From positions 372,001 to 436,000 of the forward strand of contig NZ_KB235896.1 in NCBI RefSeq assembly GCF_000332135.1: a stretch of DNA of 64,000 nt, read 5' to 3'. The DNA comes from Anabaena sp. PCC 7108. Lineage in GTDB: Bacteria > Cyanobacteriota > Cyanobacteriia > Cyanobacteriales > Nostocaceae. Below are positions 1-7,311 of this stretch, in pieces. The notes beneath the pieces are model-generated. The model had not been told where the DNA came from. It worked only from the letters and a program-made list of their open reading frames with translations, and did not search any database. Both the position numbers and the translations under genes were made by a program. Position 1 is the stretch's first letter. Every line of letters begins with the position of its first letter.

Positions 1-202
1 CAACGCCAAATCTACAATTCATATTTAATAAACTTTGTCAATGCGTAACCCGGATTTCTATTCACAATACCCTTTTGGACTAAAACCCCAAATAATTTAG
101 CAGAAGAGAAACCTAAATTGTAAAAATTTCAGAGGGAACAGGAAGCAACTCTTAACAGAAAAAACTCATGTTTAAAAACATGACATTGAAATAATGACAC
201 TG

Positions 203-230
203 TTTTTTGAGATGCGTAGCACGAAAAAAA
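203..230. repeat. 28-bp segment inverted relative to its sister copy
   Basis: Inside repeat R a 15-nt core (GAGATGCGTAGCACG) lies between six T and seven A. At 44800-44827 the same place in copy 2 holds the exact reverse complement: seven T, CGTGCTACGCATCTC, six A. The flanks GACACTG and CATCC keep the same orientation, so only this segment has flipped. Copy 3 matches copy 2 for the TTTTTTTCGTG half and then diverges. Confidence 0.85.
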
Positions 231-251
231 CATCCTTTTTTTTGACTGAGC

Positions 252-377
252 CAGGACTTACGCAACTGGCACATTGGTAGGGTGCGTCAGACATCAACAA
301 TCTGTTTATTTGCAGGATTTATGCAGTAGTAAAGCACCCTACAACAGATTTTTAGTGTGACACTTGCGTAAGTCCTA
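252..377. mobile_element. MITE-like element (126 bp) with TIRs and 5-bp target duplication
   Basis: The ends CAGGACTTACGCAA and TTGCGTAAGTCCTA form imperfect terminal inverted repeats, matching at 13 of 14 positions and continuing imperfectly to about 20 bp. TGAGC occurs on both sides (247-251 and 378-382). The uninterrupted copy at 44728-44930 reads GACTGAGCTTTAAACTC across this point, so it is the empty site. The interior carries a GTAGGGTGCGTCAGA-type arm. There is no coding capacity, so movement would need a transposase supplied in trans (inference). Confidence 0.88.
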
Positions 378-487
378 TGAGCTTTAAACTCAGAACTAAA
401 GTTTTTTATTTGTTCCCTGTTCCCTTCTTATGTAAAGACATTTCCAGAAACATCTCTACATTTTAGATTTGGTGAATTTTGAATTAT

Positions 488-880
488 TTACACGCCTTCT
501 ACCAAAGCACTATACTCATCTGCTGTCAAGGAATCGTCAAAAACCTCATCTGGGTCATTGACGCGCAGTTTCAGGAACCACCCTTCACCATAGGGGTCAT
601 CTACTATTTGGTCAGGAGAGTCAATCAATTCCTGATTGCGTTCTACTACTGTACCAGAAACGGGTGAATTCAGTTCTTCAACGGCTTTTACTGACTCAAT
701 AGTACCAAGGCTATCTCCCTTAGAAACAGCATCACCAATATCTAGTAGATCTAAAAATACAATATCACCCAATTGGTTTAGGGCAAACTCAGTAATACCA
801 ATGGTGGCGATTTCGCCATCTAACCGTGCATATTCATGAGAATCTAGATATCGCAAATCCTGCGGATATTCCAAAGACAT
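488..880 (-). CDS. gcvH: Glycine cleavage system H protein
   Basis: Lipoyl carrier of the glycine cleavage complex. It shuttles the aminomethyl group from GcvP to GcvT, and its dihydrolipoyl arm is then reoxidised by the L protein. The 130-residue length is normal for the family. The lipoylation motif GTIESVKAVEEL is present with the acceptor lysine at residue 65, and the typical Gly-rich GEGWFLKL stretch lies near residue 98. It sits 81 bp downstream of gcvT on the same strand, so the two are probably cotranscribed. GcvP is encoded about 6.4 kb away on the other strand. In a cyanobacterium this complex mainly handles photorespiratory glycine. Confidence 0.97.
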   Translation of the reverse strand: MSLEYPQDLRYLDSHEYARLDGEIATIGITEFALNQLGDIVFLDLLDIGDAVSKGDSLGTIESVKAVEELNSPVSGTVVERNQELIDSPDQIVDDPYGEGWFLKLRVNDPDEVFDDSLTADEYSALVEGV

Positions 881-961
881 AATACTTCCTCTTCCACATT
901 AAAAAATTAGTGTTACCACAGTAACCTAAAATACATTATTCCTCAAAAACATCAAAGGTTA

Positions 962-2098
962 TCAGTTAGTGAGACGATTTTTTGAGCGATAAAATGGACG
1001 CTTCACAACTACTGTGGGAAAAGCTTTACCCCGAATTTCCACTTCTAGCTGCTGTTTGACAGTTGCTAACTGGGTGGGAACATAAGCTAGGGCTATGGGA
1101 TAGCCTAATGTGGGTGAAAGAGTACCACTAGATATTTCTCCTACTACTTGCCCCGATGATAATACTGGGTATCCGTGACGGCCGATATTGCGTCCTTGGG
1201 TTTGTAACCCGACAAGTTTACGTTGTACTCCCTGAGTTTTTTGCTGTGCTAAAACAGTACGTCCAATAAAATCACCTTTGGTATCTAAATGTACTAACCA
1301 CCCTAAACCGGCCTCTAAGGGTGTGGTGGTATCGTCTATATCCTGCCCATAAAGCGCCATTGCTGCTTCCAGACGCAGGGTATCTCTACAACCAAGCCCA
1401 CAAGGTACAATACCAACATTATATAAACTTTGCCACAATTTTATCCCCACTGAAGGATCTACCATAACTTCAAAGCCATCTTCGCCTGTATAGCCTGTGC
1501 GGGCTAGAAATGCGGGTTCTCCGAAGATATCTGTTTCTAAATGACCAAAAGCTTTAATTGGAGATAAGTCCGCTGTCACTAAAGATTGCAGCTGCTTAGT
1601 CGCTGTTGGTCCCTGAACTGCAATTAAGACTTTATCCTGGGAGATGTCTTGAAACTCAACTGTATCAGTGTCCAGATGTTGCAAAATCCAGCTTTTGTCT
1701 TTATCTGTAGTTGAGGCATTGACGATAATTACTACCTTTTCCGCATTAGTTTTGTCTGTACCTTGGTAGTAAATAATAATATCGTCAATAATTCCACCTT
1801 GGGGATTTAATAAGACTGTGTATTGTGCTTGACCAGTTTGCAGACGACTCAAATCGGAGGGAACTAAATTTTGCAGCTGCGATATCAGGTTTTTTCCTTG
1901 GAGGGTGAATTTACCCATGTGGGAAATATCGAACATTCCAGCGGTGTTTCTGACAGCCTGGTGTTCTTGGATGATACCGCTATATTGTACGGGCATTTCC
2001 CAACCACCAAAGCTAGTAAAGCGGGCTTTGAGTTCTACACCTGTTGAATATAAAGGGGTTCGTGCTAAAGATTCGGTGTTACTTTCTTGATTAGTCAT
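962..2098 (-). CDS. gcvT: Aminomethyltransferase (glycine cleavage T protein)
   Basis: Transfers the methylene group from aminomethyl-lipoyl-GcvH to tetrahydrofolate, releasing ammonia and giving 5,10-methylene-THF. At 378 residues it is full length. The GcvT fold is visible from the N-terminal RTPLYSTGVELKARFTSFGG and EHQAVRNTAGMFDISHMGK blocks to ARTGYTGEDGFEV near residue 200 and the C-terminal barrel with GEISSGTLSPTLG. It is the first gene of the gcvT-gcvH pair. The ATG start is retained because homology reaches almost to it; no strong Shine-Dalgarno sequence is seen upstream. Confidence 0.97.
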   Translation of the reverse strand: MTNQESNTESLARTPLYSTGVELKARFTSFGGWEMPVQYSGIIQEHQAVRNTAGMFDISHMGKFTLQGKNLISQLQNLVPSDLSRLQTGQAQYTVLLNPQGGIIDDIIIYYQGTDKTNAEKVVIIVNASTTDKDKSWILQHLDTDTVEFQDISQDKVLIAVQGPTATKQLQSLVTADLSPIKAFGHLETDIFGEPAFLARTGYTGEDGFEVMVDPSVGIKLWQSLYNVGIVPCGLGCRDTLRLEAAMALYGQDIDDTTTPLEAGLGWLVHLDTKGDFIGRTVLAQQKTQGVQRKLVGLQTQGRNIGRHGYPVLSSGQVVGEISSGTLSPTLGYPIALAYVPTQLATVKQQLEVEIRGKAFPTVVVKRPFYRSKNRLTN

Positions 2099-2264
2099 AG
2101 GTAGTTAGTTATGCGTGCGATACGTGCGGTGAGCGAATTTATCGCACCTCAACATCTGTATATCCTAATATCCTACGAGATGGTTTCCCATTTAGGAGAC
2201 TCTTTGCACTCCTTGGTGCGGTTTAATAATTAATAGTGTAATTGTTGAGATTTATTAAGCAAAA

Positions 2265-2765
2265 ATGATTAAGTATTGGCAAATATTCGCTAGTTTTGTT
2301 TTAGCTGCGGTGCTGTTTTTATTTCCCCTATCAGCACAAGCCGCAAGTTCTTCTAGTGTTACTAGTTCTTTGATTAACAAGGGATATGCTGGAAAAGACT
2401 ATTCTGGTCAAAGTTTAGTCGGAACTGAGTTTACTAGTGTGAAGTTAGAGAAGACTAACTTTAGCAATGCTGATTTACGGGGTGCGGTGTTTAACGGTGC
2501 TTTGTTAGAGGGTGTAAGTCTGCATGGAGTCGATTTTAGTCAAGGTATTGCTTATCTCTCAAGGTTTAAAAACTCTGATTTTAGTGATGCGGTATTTACA
2601 GATGCCATGATGCTACGTTCAACTTTTGATGATGTTGATGTCACTGGTGCTGATTTTACCAACGCCATTTTAGATATGACACAGGTGAAAAAACTCTGTA
2701 CAAAAGCCAGTGGTGTCAACTCTAAAACAGGAGTAAACACTCGTGAGTCTTTAGGATGTAAATAG
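2265..2765 (+). CDS. Secreted pentapeptide-repeat protein
   Basis: A 166-residue protein with an N-terminal signal peptide (basic MIKYWQ, then a hydrophobic run ending near AQAA at about residue 27), predicting export to the periplasm or thylakoid lumen. Residues about 40-140 carry degenerate A(D/N)LXX pentapeptide repeats such as TNFSNADLRGAVFNGALLEG and GADFTNAI, which build a right-handed quadrilateral beta-helix. Two C-terminal cysteines (KKLC and SLGCK) could form a disulfide. Lumenal proteins of this kind are common in cyanobacteria and their function is mostly unknown. It is transcribed divergently from gcvT and followed by a terminator-like hairpin. Confidence 0.85.
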   Translation: MIKYWQIFASFVLAAVLFLFPLSAQAASSSSVTSSLINKGYAGKDYSGQSLVGTEFTSVKLEKTNFSNADLRGAVFNGALLEGVSLHGVDFSQGIAYLSRFKNSDFSDAVFTDAMMLRSTFDDVDVTGADFTNAILDMTQVKKLCTKASGVNSKTGVNTRESLGCK

Positions 2766-2780
2766 AATTCCCTGCTTTTC

Positions 2781-2812
2781 AGTTTCCCCTGCATAAAACT
2801 GTGGGGGAAACT
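2781..2812 (+). terminator. Terminator-like hairpin after the pentapeptide gene
   Basis: AGTTTCCCC and GGGGAAACT form a perfect 9-bp stem with a 14-nt loop, 16 bp after the stop codon. An AT-rich but not pure T tract follows (TAGATTACTTTAATT). Confidence 0.6.
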
Positions 2813-2950
2813 TAGATTACTTTAATTGTTCTCTAAAAATAAATTATCCAATGTCACCACATCAAAACTAATTTTTCTCCCCCCGCTCCCTGCTCCCTGC
2901 TCCTCTGCCCTAAAAGCGATAGGATATTCTTGTATTTGGAAGTCTCTAAA

Positions 2951-3023
<73 letters not shown>

Positions 3024-3117
3024 GATAATTGCATCTTTTATAATGCCTTAATGATTTGCGTTTTGTCAAGTTGTTAGTTACTAAATCTGAACTTTTATTG
3101 ATCATCCTCAGCAGTTG

Positions 3118-3309
3118 CTAAGAAACTTGCAGCAAATAGCTCATACAATGCCCCATCAGGAAATACACCACTAGCATAGCCGCAGCCGCTACGGCCACTA
3201 ATGTGCCAGCCAACATCAAAGAAAATTCTTTGTGTTCAACGGCTTTTTCCATCAGGTGTAGCGACCAGGCTACCAGTGCTATATCAAAAATTAAAATAGG
3301 AATCAACAT
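3118..3309 (-). CDS. Small two-helix membrane protein, unknown function
   Basis: A 63-residue hydrophobic protein. Two transmembrane segments are visible: residues about 1-18 (LIPILIFDIALVAWSL) and about 32-53 (LMLAGTLVAVAAAAMLVVYFL), separated by a short charged loop (MEKAVEHKEF). I do not recognise the family. The clean alternation of charged loop and helices and the isolated intergenic position support a real gene rather than a chance reading frame. No operon partner is evident: hisF lies about 100 bp further downstream on the same strand, and the tRNA gene follows at 3023. Confidence 0.55.
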   Translation of the reverse strand: MLIPILIFDIALVAWSLHLMEKAVEHKEFSLMLAGTLVAVAAAAMLVVYFLMGHCMSYLLQVS

Positions 3310-3411
3310 ATATCTTAATATTACTTCATACTTGTAAACTTATACTAACACCCTTTTGGGAAACTTTGTCTAGCCTCGGATAGATGTAGTTGATTCCTAT
3401 AAATTTCCTCA

Positions 3412-4182
3412 TCAGGGTAATCGCACGGAAACGGATCGGTCGTGCAAATAATTTTTGATTTGGGCGACGCTTAATTGCCCAAAATGTAACAGAGATGCCA
3501 ATAATGCTGCTTCGGCTTTACCTGCTGTCAAAGCCTCATGGATATGTTCACAATTGCCAGCGCCACCAGAAGCAATAACAGGAACTTCTACCGCTTGTGC
3601 GATCGCTCGCGTTAACTCTAGGTCATAACCGGCTTGAGTACCATCGGCATCCATACTCGTCACTAACAATTCACCTGCCCCCCGCTTTACAACTTCTTGC
3701 GCCCACAGTAAGGCATCTTTACCCGTATTTTCTCGGCCACCACGAACGTACACATCCCAACCTGGATTAGTGGGGTCAACTCTGCGCCTAGCATCAATAG
3801 CAACAACTATGCACTGATTACCAAAGCGATCGCTTGCCCGATCAATCAAATCTGGGTTGCGGACTGCCGCAGAATTAATACTAACCTTGTCAGCCCCTGC
3901 TCTTAACAAACCTTTAACATTTTCTAAGGTTTGGATACCACCACCCACAGTTAAGGGAATAAAGACCTGTTCAGCAGTCCGGTAAACCACATCAATAATC
4001 GTATCCCGGTCTTCATGAGTGGCCGTAATATCCAGAAACACTAACTCATCAGCACCAGCTTCGTTATAAACCTTGGCCAGTTCTACGGGATCACCTGCAT
4101 CCTTAAGATCAATAAAGTTAACTCCTTTAACAACCCGTCCCGCCTTGACATCCAAGCAAGGTAAAATTCTTTTAGATAACAT
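3412..4182 (-). CDS. hisF: Imidazole glycerol phosphate synthase, cyclase subunit
   Basis: The HisF half of the HisHF glutamine amidotransferase in histidine biosynthesis. It uses ammonia from HisH to convert PRFAR to imidazole glycerol phosphate and AICAR. The 256-residue (beta/alpha)8 barrel is complete. Catalytic Asp11 (PCLDVKAGR) and Asp130 (VVAIDARRR) are in place, as are phosphate-binding loops TVGGGI near residue 80 and ASGGAGN near 205. hisH is not in the window, as expected for scattered cyanobacterial his genes. It is divergent from ruvB across a 123-bp gap. Confidence 0.98.
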   Translation of the reverse strand: MLSKRILPCLDVKAGRVVKGVNFIDLKDAGDPVELAKVYNEAGADELVFLDITATHEDRDTIIDVVYRTAEQVFIPLTVGGGIQTLENVKGLLRAGADKVSINSAAVRNPDLIDRASDRFGNQCIVVAIDARRRVDPTNPGWDVYVRGGRENTGKDALLWAQEVVKRGAGELLVTSMDADGTQAGYDLELTRAIAQAVEVPVIASGGAGNCEHIHEALTAGKAEAALLASLLHFGQLSVAQIKNYLHDRSVSVRLP

Positions 4183-4305
4183 AATGACTTTCGTTCTCCA
4201 GGTAATTGCCGGAATTTAAATTCTAAATTGCCTTGCGTATTTCCAACCGAAAATTTTTGAGCCAATGGGCGCATTCTCAAATCTAAAATCCCCAATAGCT
4301 GAATT

Positions 4306-5412
4306 ATGGCGATAATCTCCTCCAAAAAAAGCGGACAAGAACCCAACGGACAACCAAAGCAGCAGCGGGACTCACCAAAAGCACGTTCTGGGCAAAAAAC
4401 GGCATCCTCAGAAGAGAATCTTTTAGTCCCAGAAGCAGCTATTGATGAAGAAGGTAAGCAAGAAGAGAGTATTCGACCCCAGCAATTTGCTGATTACATT
4501 GGCCAAAAAGACTTAAAGGATGTTTTAGATATTGCCATTAAAGCTGCTAAGTCTAGGGCTGAAGTACTGGATCACCTATTGCTATATGGTCCGCCAGGTT
4601 TGGGTAAAACCACAATGGCGATGATTCTAGCATCAGAAATGGGAGTAAATTGCAAAATTACCAGCGCCCCAGCTTTAGAACGTCCACGGGATATAGTTGG
4701 ATTACTAGTGAATCTCAAAGCCGGAGATGTGCTGTTTATTGATGAAATTCATCGGCTTTCGCGGATGACAGAGGAAATTCTTTATCCAGCAATGGAAGAT
4801 TATCGCTTAGATATTACAGTCGGTAAGGGTTCTGGCGCTAGGATTAGAAGTATACCCCTGGTTAAGTTTACTTTGGTGGGAGCAACCACCCGTGTCGGTG
4901 CGCTAACATCACCTTTGCGCGATCGCTTTGGCTTAATTCAAAAACTGCGATTTTATGAAATTGACGAACTTAGTCAAATTGTCCTTCGCACTGCTGAATT
5001 ATTAAAAACCCCAGTCAATTTAGAGGGTGCTAAAGAAATTGCCAAACGTTCCAGAGGAACTCCCAGAATTGCAAATAGATTACTAAAGCGAGTCCGTGAT
5101 TATGCTGAAGTAAAACTCTCAGGAGAAATTACAGAACTTGTTGCAGCTGAAGCTTTGCAACTATTTCAAGTAGATCCCTGTGGTTTAGATTGGACAGATA
5201 GAAAAATGCTAACTGTAATTATTGAAAACTTTAATGGTGGACCAGTAGGATTAGAAACTATTGCTGCGTCCACTGGAGAAGATACCCAAACCATTGAAGA
5301 AGTTTATGAACCATATTTAATGCAAATTGGTTATTTAAGCCGCACTCCTCGCGGTAGAGTTGCCACGACAGCAGCATATAAACACATGGGATTTAAACCG
5401 CCCAATGAGTAA
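4306..5412 (+). CDS. ruvB: Holliday junction branch migration ATPase RuvB
   Basis: Hexameric AAA+ motor that with RuvA drives branch migration of Holliday junctions in recombinational repair. At 368 residues it is slightly longer than the usual ~340, because of a polar N-terminal extension of about 50 residues that is common in cyanobacteria. Walker A GPPGLGKT is at residues 95-102 and Walker B with DEIH at 146-149. The sensor-I GATTR motif and the C-terminal winged helix ([16 protein letters not shown]) are present. A DCC-family gene follows 37 bp downstream. ruvA and ruvC are not nearby. Confidence 0.98.
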   Translation: MAIISSKKSGQEPNGQPKQQRDSPKARSGQKTASSEENLLVPEAAIDEEGKQEESIRPQQFADYIGQKDLKDVLDIAIKAAKSRAEVLDHLLLYGPPGLGKTTMAMILASEMGVNCKITSAPALERPRDIVGLLVNLKAGDVLFIDEIHRLSRMTEEILYPAMEDYRLDITVGKGSGARIRSIPLVKFTLVGATTRVGALTSPLRDRFGLIQKLRFYEIDELSQIVLRTAELLKTPVNLEGAKEIAKRSRGTPRIANRLLKRVRDYAEVKLSGEITELVAAEALQLFQVDPCGLDWTDRKMLTVIIENFNGGPVGLETIAASTGEDTQTIEEVYEPYLMQIGYLSRTPRGRVATTAAYKHMGFKPPNE

Positions 5413-5449
5413 TTAGTCATGTTAACAATTCACCGATTCTGAGAGGAAA

Positions 5450-5860
5450 ATGAAATACTACGTAATTTATGATGGTCAGTGTAATCTTTGTGTTAATTCA
5501 GTGCAGTTACTAGAAACTATAGATCAGGGAAAACTATTTAATTATGTTCCCATGCAAGATCAGCAAACATTACATAAATGGGGAATTACCCCCCAAGATT
5601 GTGAACAGGGAATGATTTTAATTGATGAGAATCTTTCACAACGTTGGCAGGGTAGTAACGCCATTGAAGAAATTGGACGTTTGTTGCCTACTGCGGGTTT
5701 TGTCGATATTTATCGTGGTTTACCCGGTATGAAATGGCTGGGTGATAAATTCTATGAACAAATCCGCGATCATCGTTATACTCTATTCGGTAAACGTGAT
5801 ACTTATCAATCTATTTATTGTGTTGATGGTAGTTGCAATGCGGGAAATAAACAACAATAA
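5450..5860 (+). CDS. DCC-family thiol-disulfide oxidoreductase-like protein (DUF393)
   Basis: A 136-residue protein starting with the family hallmark YDGQCNLCVNSV, the DxxCxxC motif of DUF393, followed by a thioredoxin-like fold with W(Q)GSNAIEEIGRLLP. DCC proteins are annotated as putative thiol-disulfide oxidoreductases, but the biochemical role is poorly defined. Start ATG is preceded by GAGAGGAAA, a good ribosome binding site. It follows ruvB by 37 bp and may be cotranscribed. The C-terminus CVDGSCNAGNK adds two further cysteines. Confidence 0.85.
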   Translation: MKYYVIYDGQCNLCVNSVQLLETIDQGKLFNYVPMQDQQTLHKWGITPQDCEQGMILIDENLSQRWQGSNAIEEIGRLLPTAGFVDIYRGLPGMKWLGDKFYEQIRDHRYTLFGKRDTYQSIYCVDGSCNAGNKQQ

Positions 5861-5862
5861 CT

Positions 5863-6414
5863 TTAACCAAGATAAGGATACTGTGATGGTTGAATTTTCA
5901 ATAATTCCATCCAGTATCTTATCGCATTCTGTTTAGTAGTTTCCATATCGCGTTGTTTGTGAACTCTGCCTATTTCCATCAAAAAATATGTAAGTTTAAT
6001 GGCTGTAAATAAATGAATAAACCCCACAGCTTTTAAATTTTGTAAAAATAAATGTTGAATAATTTGTAATTTTTGCTTATGCCGAAAATGCAGCCACCAT
6101 TGCATTTGATGGATAGCAATACTATGCTGATAATTTAAAATAGTTTCTACTTCAGTTAATTTATCTTTAACTTGCTCATAATACTGCATTTCTTGATGAT
6201 AATCACCAGCTTTATAAGCTAAATCAGCATCATCAGCTAATTGATAGGCTTGACTAATTAACTGACCTGCGATTTCCGCTTGTTTTTCACTATAACCAAG
6301 TTTCATATAGATACCAGCGGCTGCTAATGCTAATTCTGTAAACTCCTCAGCATCGTGTAACCAATATATCTGTGCTTGTAGTTCTCCCAACATAACAGCT
6401 AAACTCTGATTCAT
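5863..6414 (-). CDS. Conserved-type helical protein, function unknown
   Basis: A mostly alpha-helical soluble protein of about 183 residues with no motif I recognise. It is rich in aromatic residues and glutamine, and residues about 30-90 (ELALAAAGIYMKLGYSEKQA, DLAYKAGDYHQEMQYYEQ) resemble a TPR-like helical pair. I chose the ATG at 6414 because GAGGAAACC lies directly before it. An upstream TTG at 6444 would add ten residues. The preceding gene (6451-6891) ends a few bases before that upstream start, so the two probably form an operon. It converges on the DCC gene with a 2-bp gap. Confidence 0.6.
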   Translation of the reverse strand: MNQSLAVMLGELQAQIYWLHDAEEFTELALAAAGIYMKLGYSEKQAEIAGQLISQAYQLADDADLAYKAGDYHQEMQYYEQVKDKLTEVETILNYQHSIAIHQMQWWLHFRHKQKLQIIQHLFLQNLKAVGFIHLFTAIKLTYFLMEIGRVHKQRDMETTKQNAIRYWMELLKIQPSQYPYLG

Positions 6415-6450
6415 GGTTTCCTCTAAAAATTTCTCGGTGATCAAATCTCC

Positions 6451-6891
6451 TCAAATCATCTGATGCTCACGTATTAATTTACCATTTGCCTGTTCTTTAA
6501 TCCATTGAAAGGAAACCAGATTAAGTAAAAGACCAATCATAAATAACAAAATCATCAAAGCGATTTGATACCAAGCAATAGGTTTTACCAACAAATCAGC
6601 AACTAGATGGAAAAAATTCATCACTGAATAGAAAACTGTAACGCCAAACTGAAGCTTTCGATAACGGTTTGAGTCGCTGAAGAGAGTCGCAATCATGATA
6701 ATCATAGGCACAGCAAAAAAGCCCAGCATTAACCACAGAATCCAGGCAATACTCCCTGTTCCATGAGTGTCAGAAGTAGCAATGTTTTGGTTATGAAACA
6801 GCGGCATTAAACCAAGCTGGGTATGAAACAGAATCCCTAGCAAAAACACAGTCCACAGTATGATGATTTTCTGGCGATGACTCACAGCCAT
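6451..6891 (-). CDS. Four-helix membrane protein, function unknown
   Basis: A 146-residue integral membrane protein with four hydrophobic segments, at about residues 9-30, 48-70, 80-98 and 105-128. Charged HRQK at the N-terminus and KEQANGKLIREHQ at the C-terminus suggest both ends are cytoplasmic. I recognise no catalytic motif; His61-type residues are absent from the helices apart from FHTQ and FFHLV. It probably forms a two-gene unit with the helical protein encoded just downstream at 5863-6414. Confidence 0.6.
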   Translation of the reverse strand: MAVSHRQKIIILWTVFLLGILFHTQLGLMPLFHNQNIATSDTHGTGSIAWILWLMLGFFAVPMIIMIATLFSDSNRYRKLQFGVTVFYSVMNFFHLVADLLVKPIAWYQIALMILLFMIGLLLNLVSFQWIKEQANGKLIREHQMI

Positions 6892-7077
6892 AGTTATCCT
6901 ACTCTTATATTTAGAGGCTTTTGCTTTTCTCTATCATAAGCAAACAACTTGAGGTAGTTCATTTAATCAGCGCTTTTACCAAACTGCTGCAACAATTCTT
7001 GACATAGAAGTTCTATGATTATGTATGAATGGTACTACTCAAATTATTTATGCGGTTAAATCTTTCTTGCTGTACCT

Positions 7078-7110
7078 CATATCATGTCCGGTTAAAGACT
7101 TATCATTAAA
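7078..7110 (+). repeat. Dispersed repeat (ATCATGTCCGGTT...ACTTATCA), copy 1
   Basis: Reads CATATCATGTCCGGTT, then AAAGACTTATCATTAAA. Related copies lie at about 25325-25385 (opposite strand) and 44556-44600. It occupies the otherwise empty 420-bp gap before gcvP, probably upstream of its leader. Confidence 0.65.
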
Positions 7111-7227
7111 GAACCGCAAATAAATGCTATGACGCGAAGAGTTTTTCTGATTAGCAATTAGGCAGATTGGATATTAGTTATAATTCCCATCTTCGTGTCA
7201 ATATCTAGTAAATTTATTTCCCCCTGC

Positions 7228-7293
7228 GGTTCCTCTTTAACCGGAGATGATATTTGAATGGGGTTTTACCTGCATAGCCAAGCTATGAGGTAA
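7228..7293 (+). promoter_or_regulatory. Structured 5' leader of gcvP
   Basis: Just upstream of gcvP, CCCC...GGGG could enclose a CGGTT/AACCG hairpin. A second hairpin at 7270-7293 pairs ACCTGCATAG with CTATGAGGT around CCAAG, with one bulge. It ends about 18 bp before the ATG. Its 3' arm contains GAGG, a possible ribosome-binding sequence that would be hidden when folded. It does not match the glycine riboswitch consensus I know, so the regulatory role is inferred only. Confidence 0.35.
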
Positions 7294-7311
7294 TCATTAC
7301 AATATATTAAC

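Larger units (their letters stand above)
131..430 (+). repeat. Dispersed repeat R, copy 1 (interrupted by a MITE)
   Basis: First of three copies of one intergenic repeat; the others are at 44728-44930 (same strand) and 60626-60872 (opposite strand). Shared landmarks are the GGGAACAGGAAGCAACTC start, the self-complementary CATGTTTAAAAACATG, the GACACTGTTTTTT block and an end in TTGTTCCCTGTTCCC heptamers. This copy is about 170 bp without the 126-bp element that splits it at 252-377. The rest of positions 1-487 shows nothing else I can identify. Confidence 0.85.

Noticed and set aside
5742-5936. 64-residue frame overlapping the DCC gene
   Set aside because: It is an out-of-frame overlap with a well-supported gene and shows no family features.
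7228-7311. Glycine riboswitch upstream of gcvP
   Set aside because: The conserved aptamer core elements I know for that class are not present; only generic hairpins are seen.
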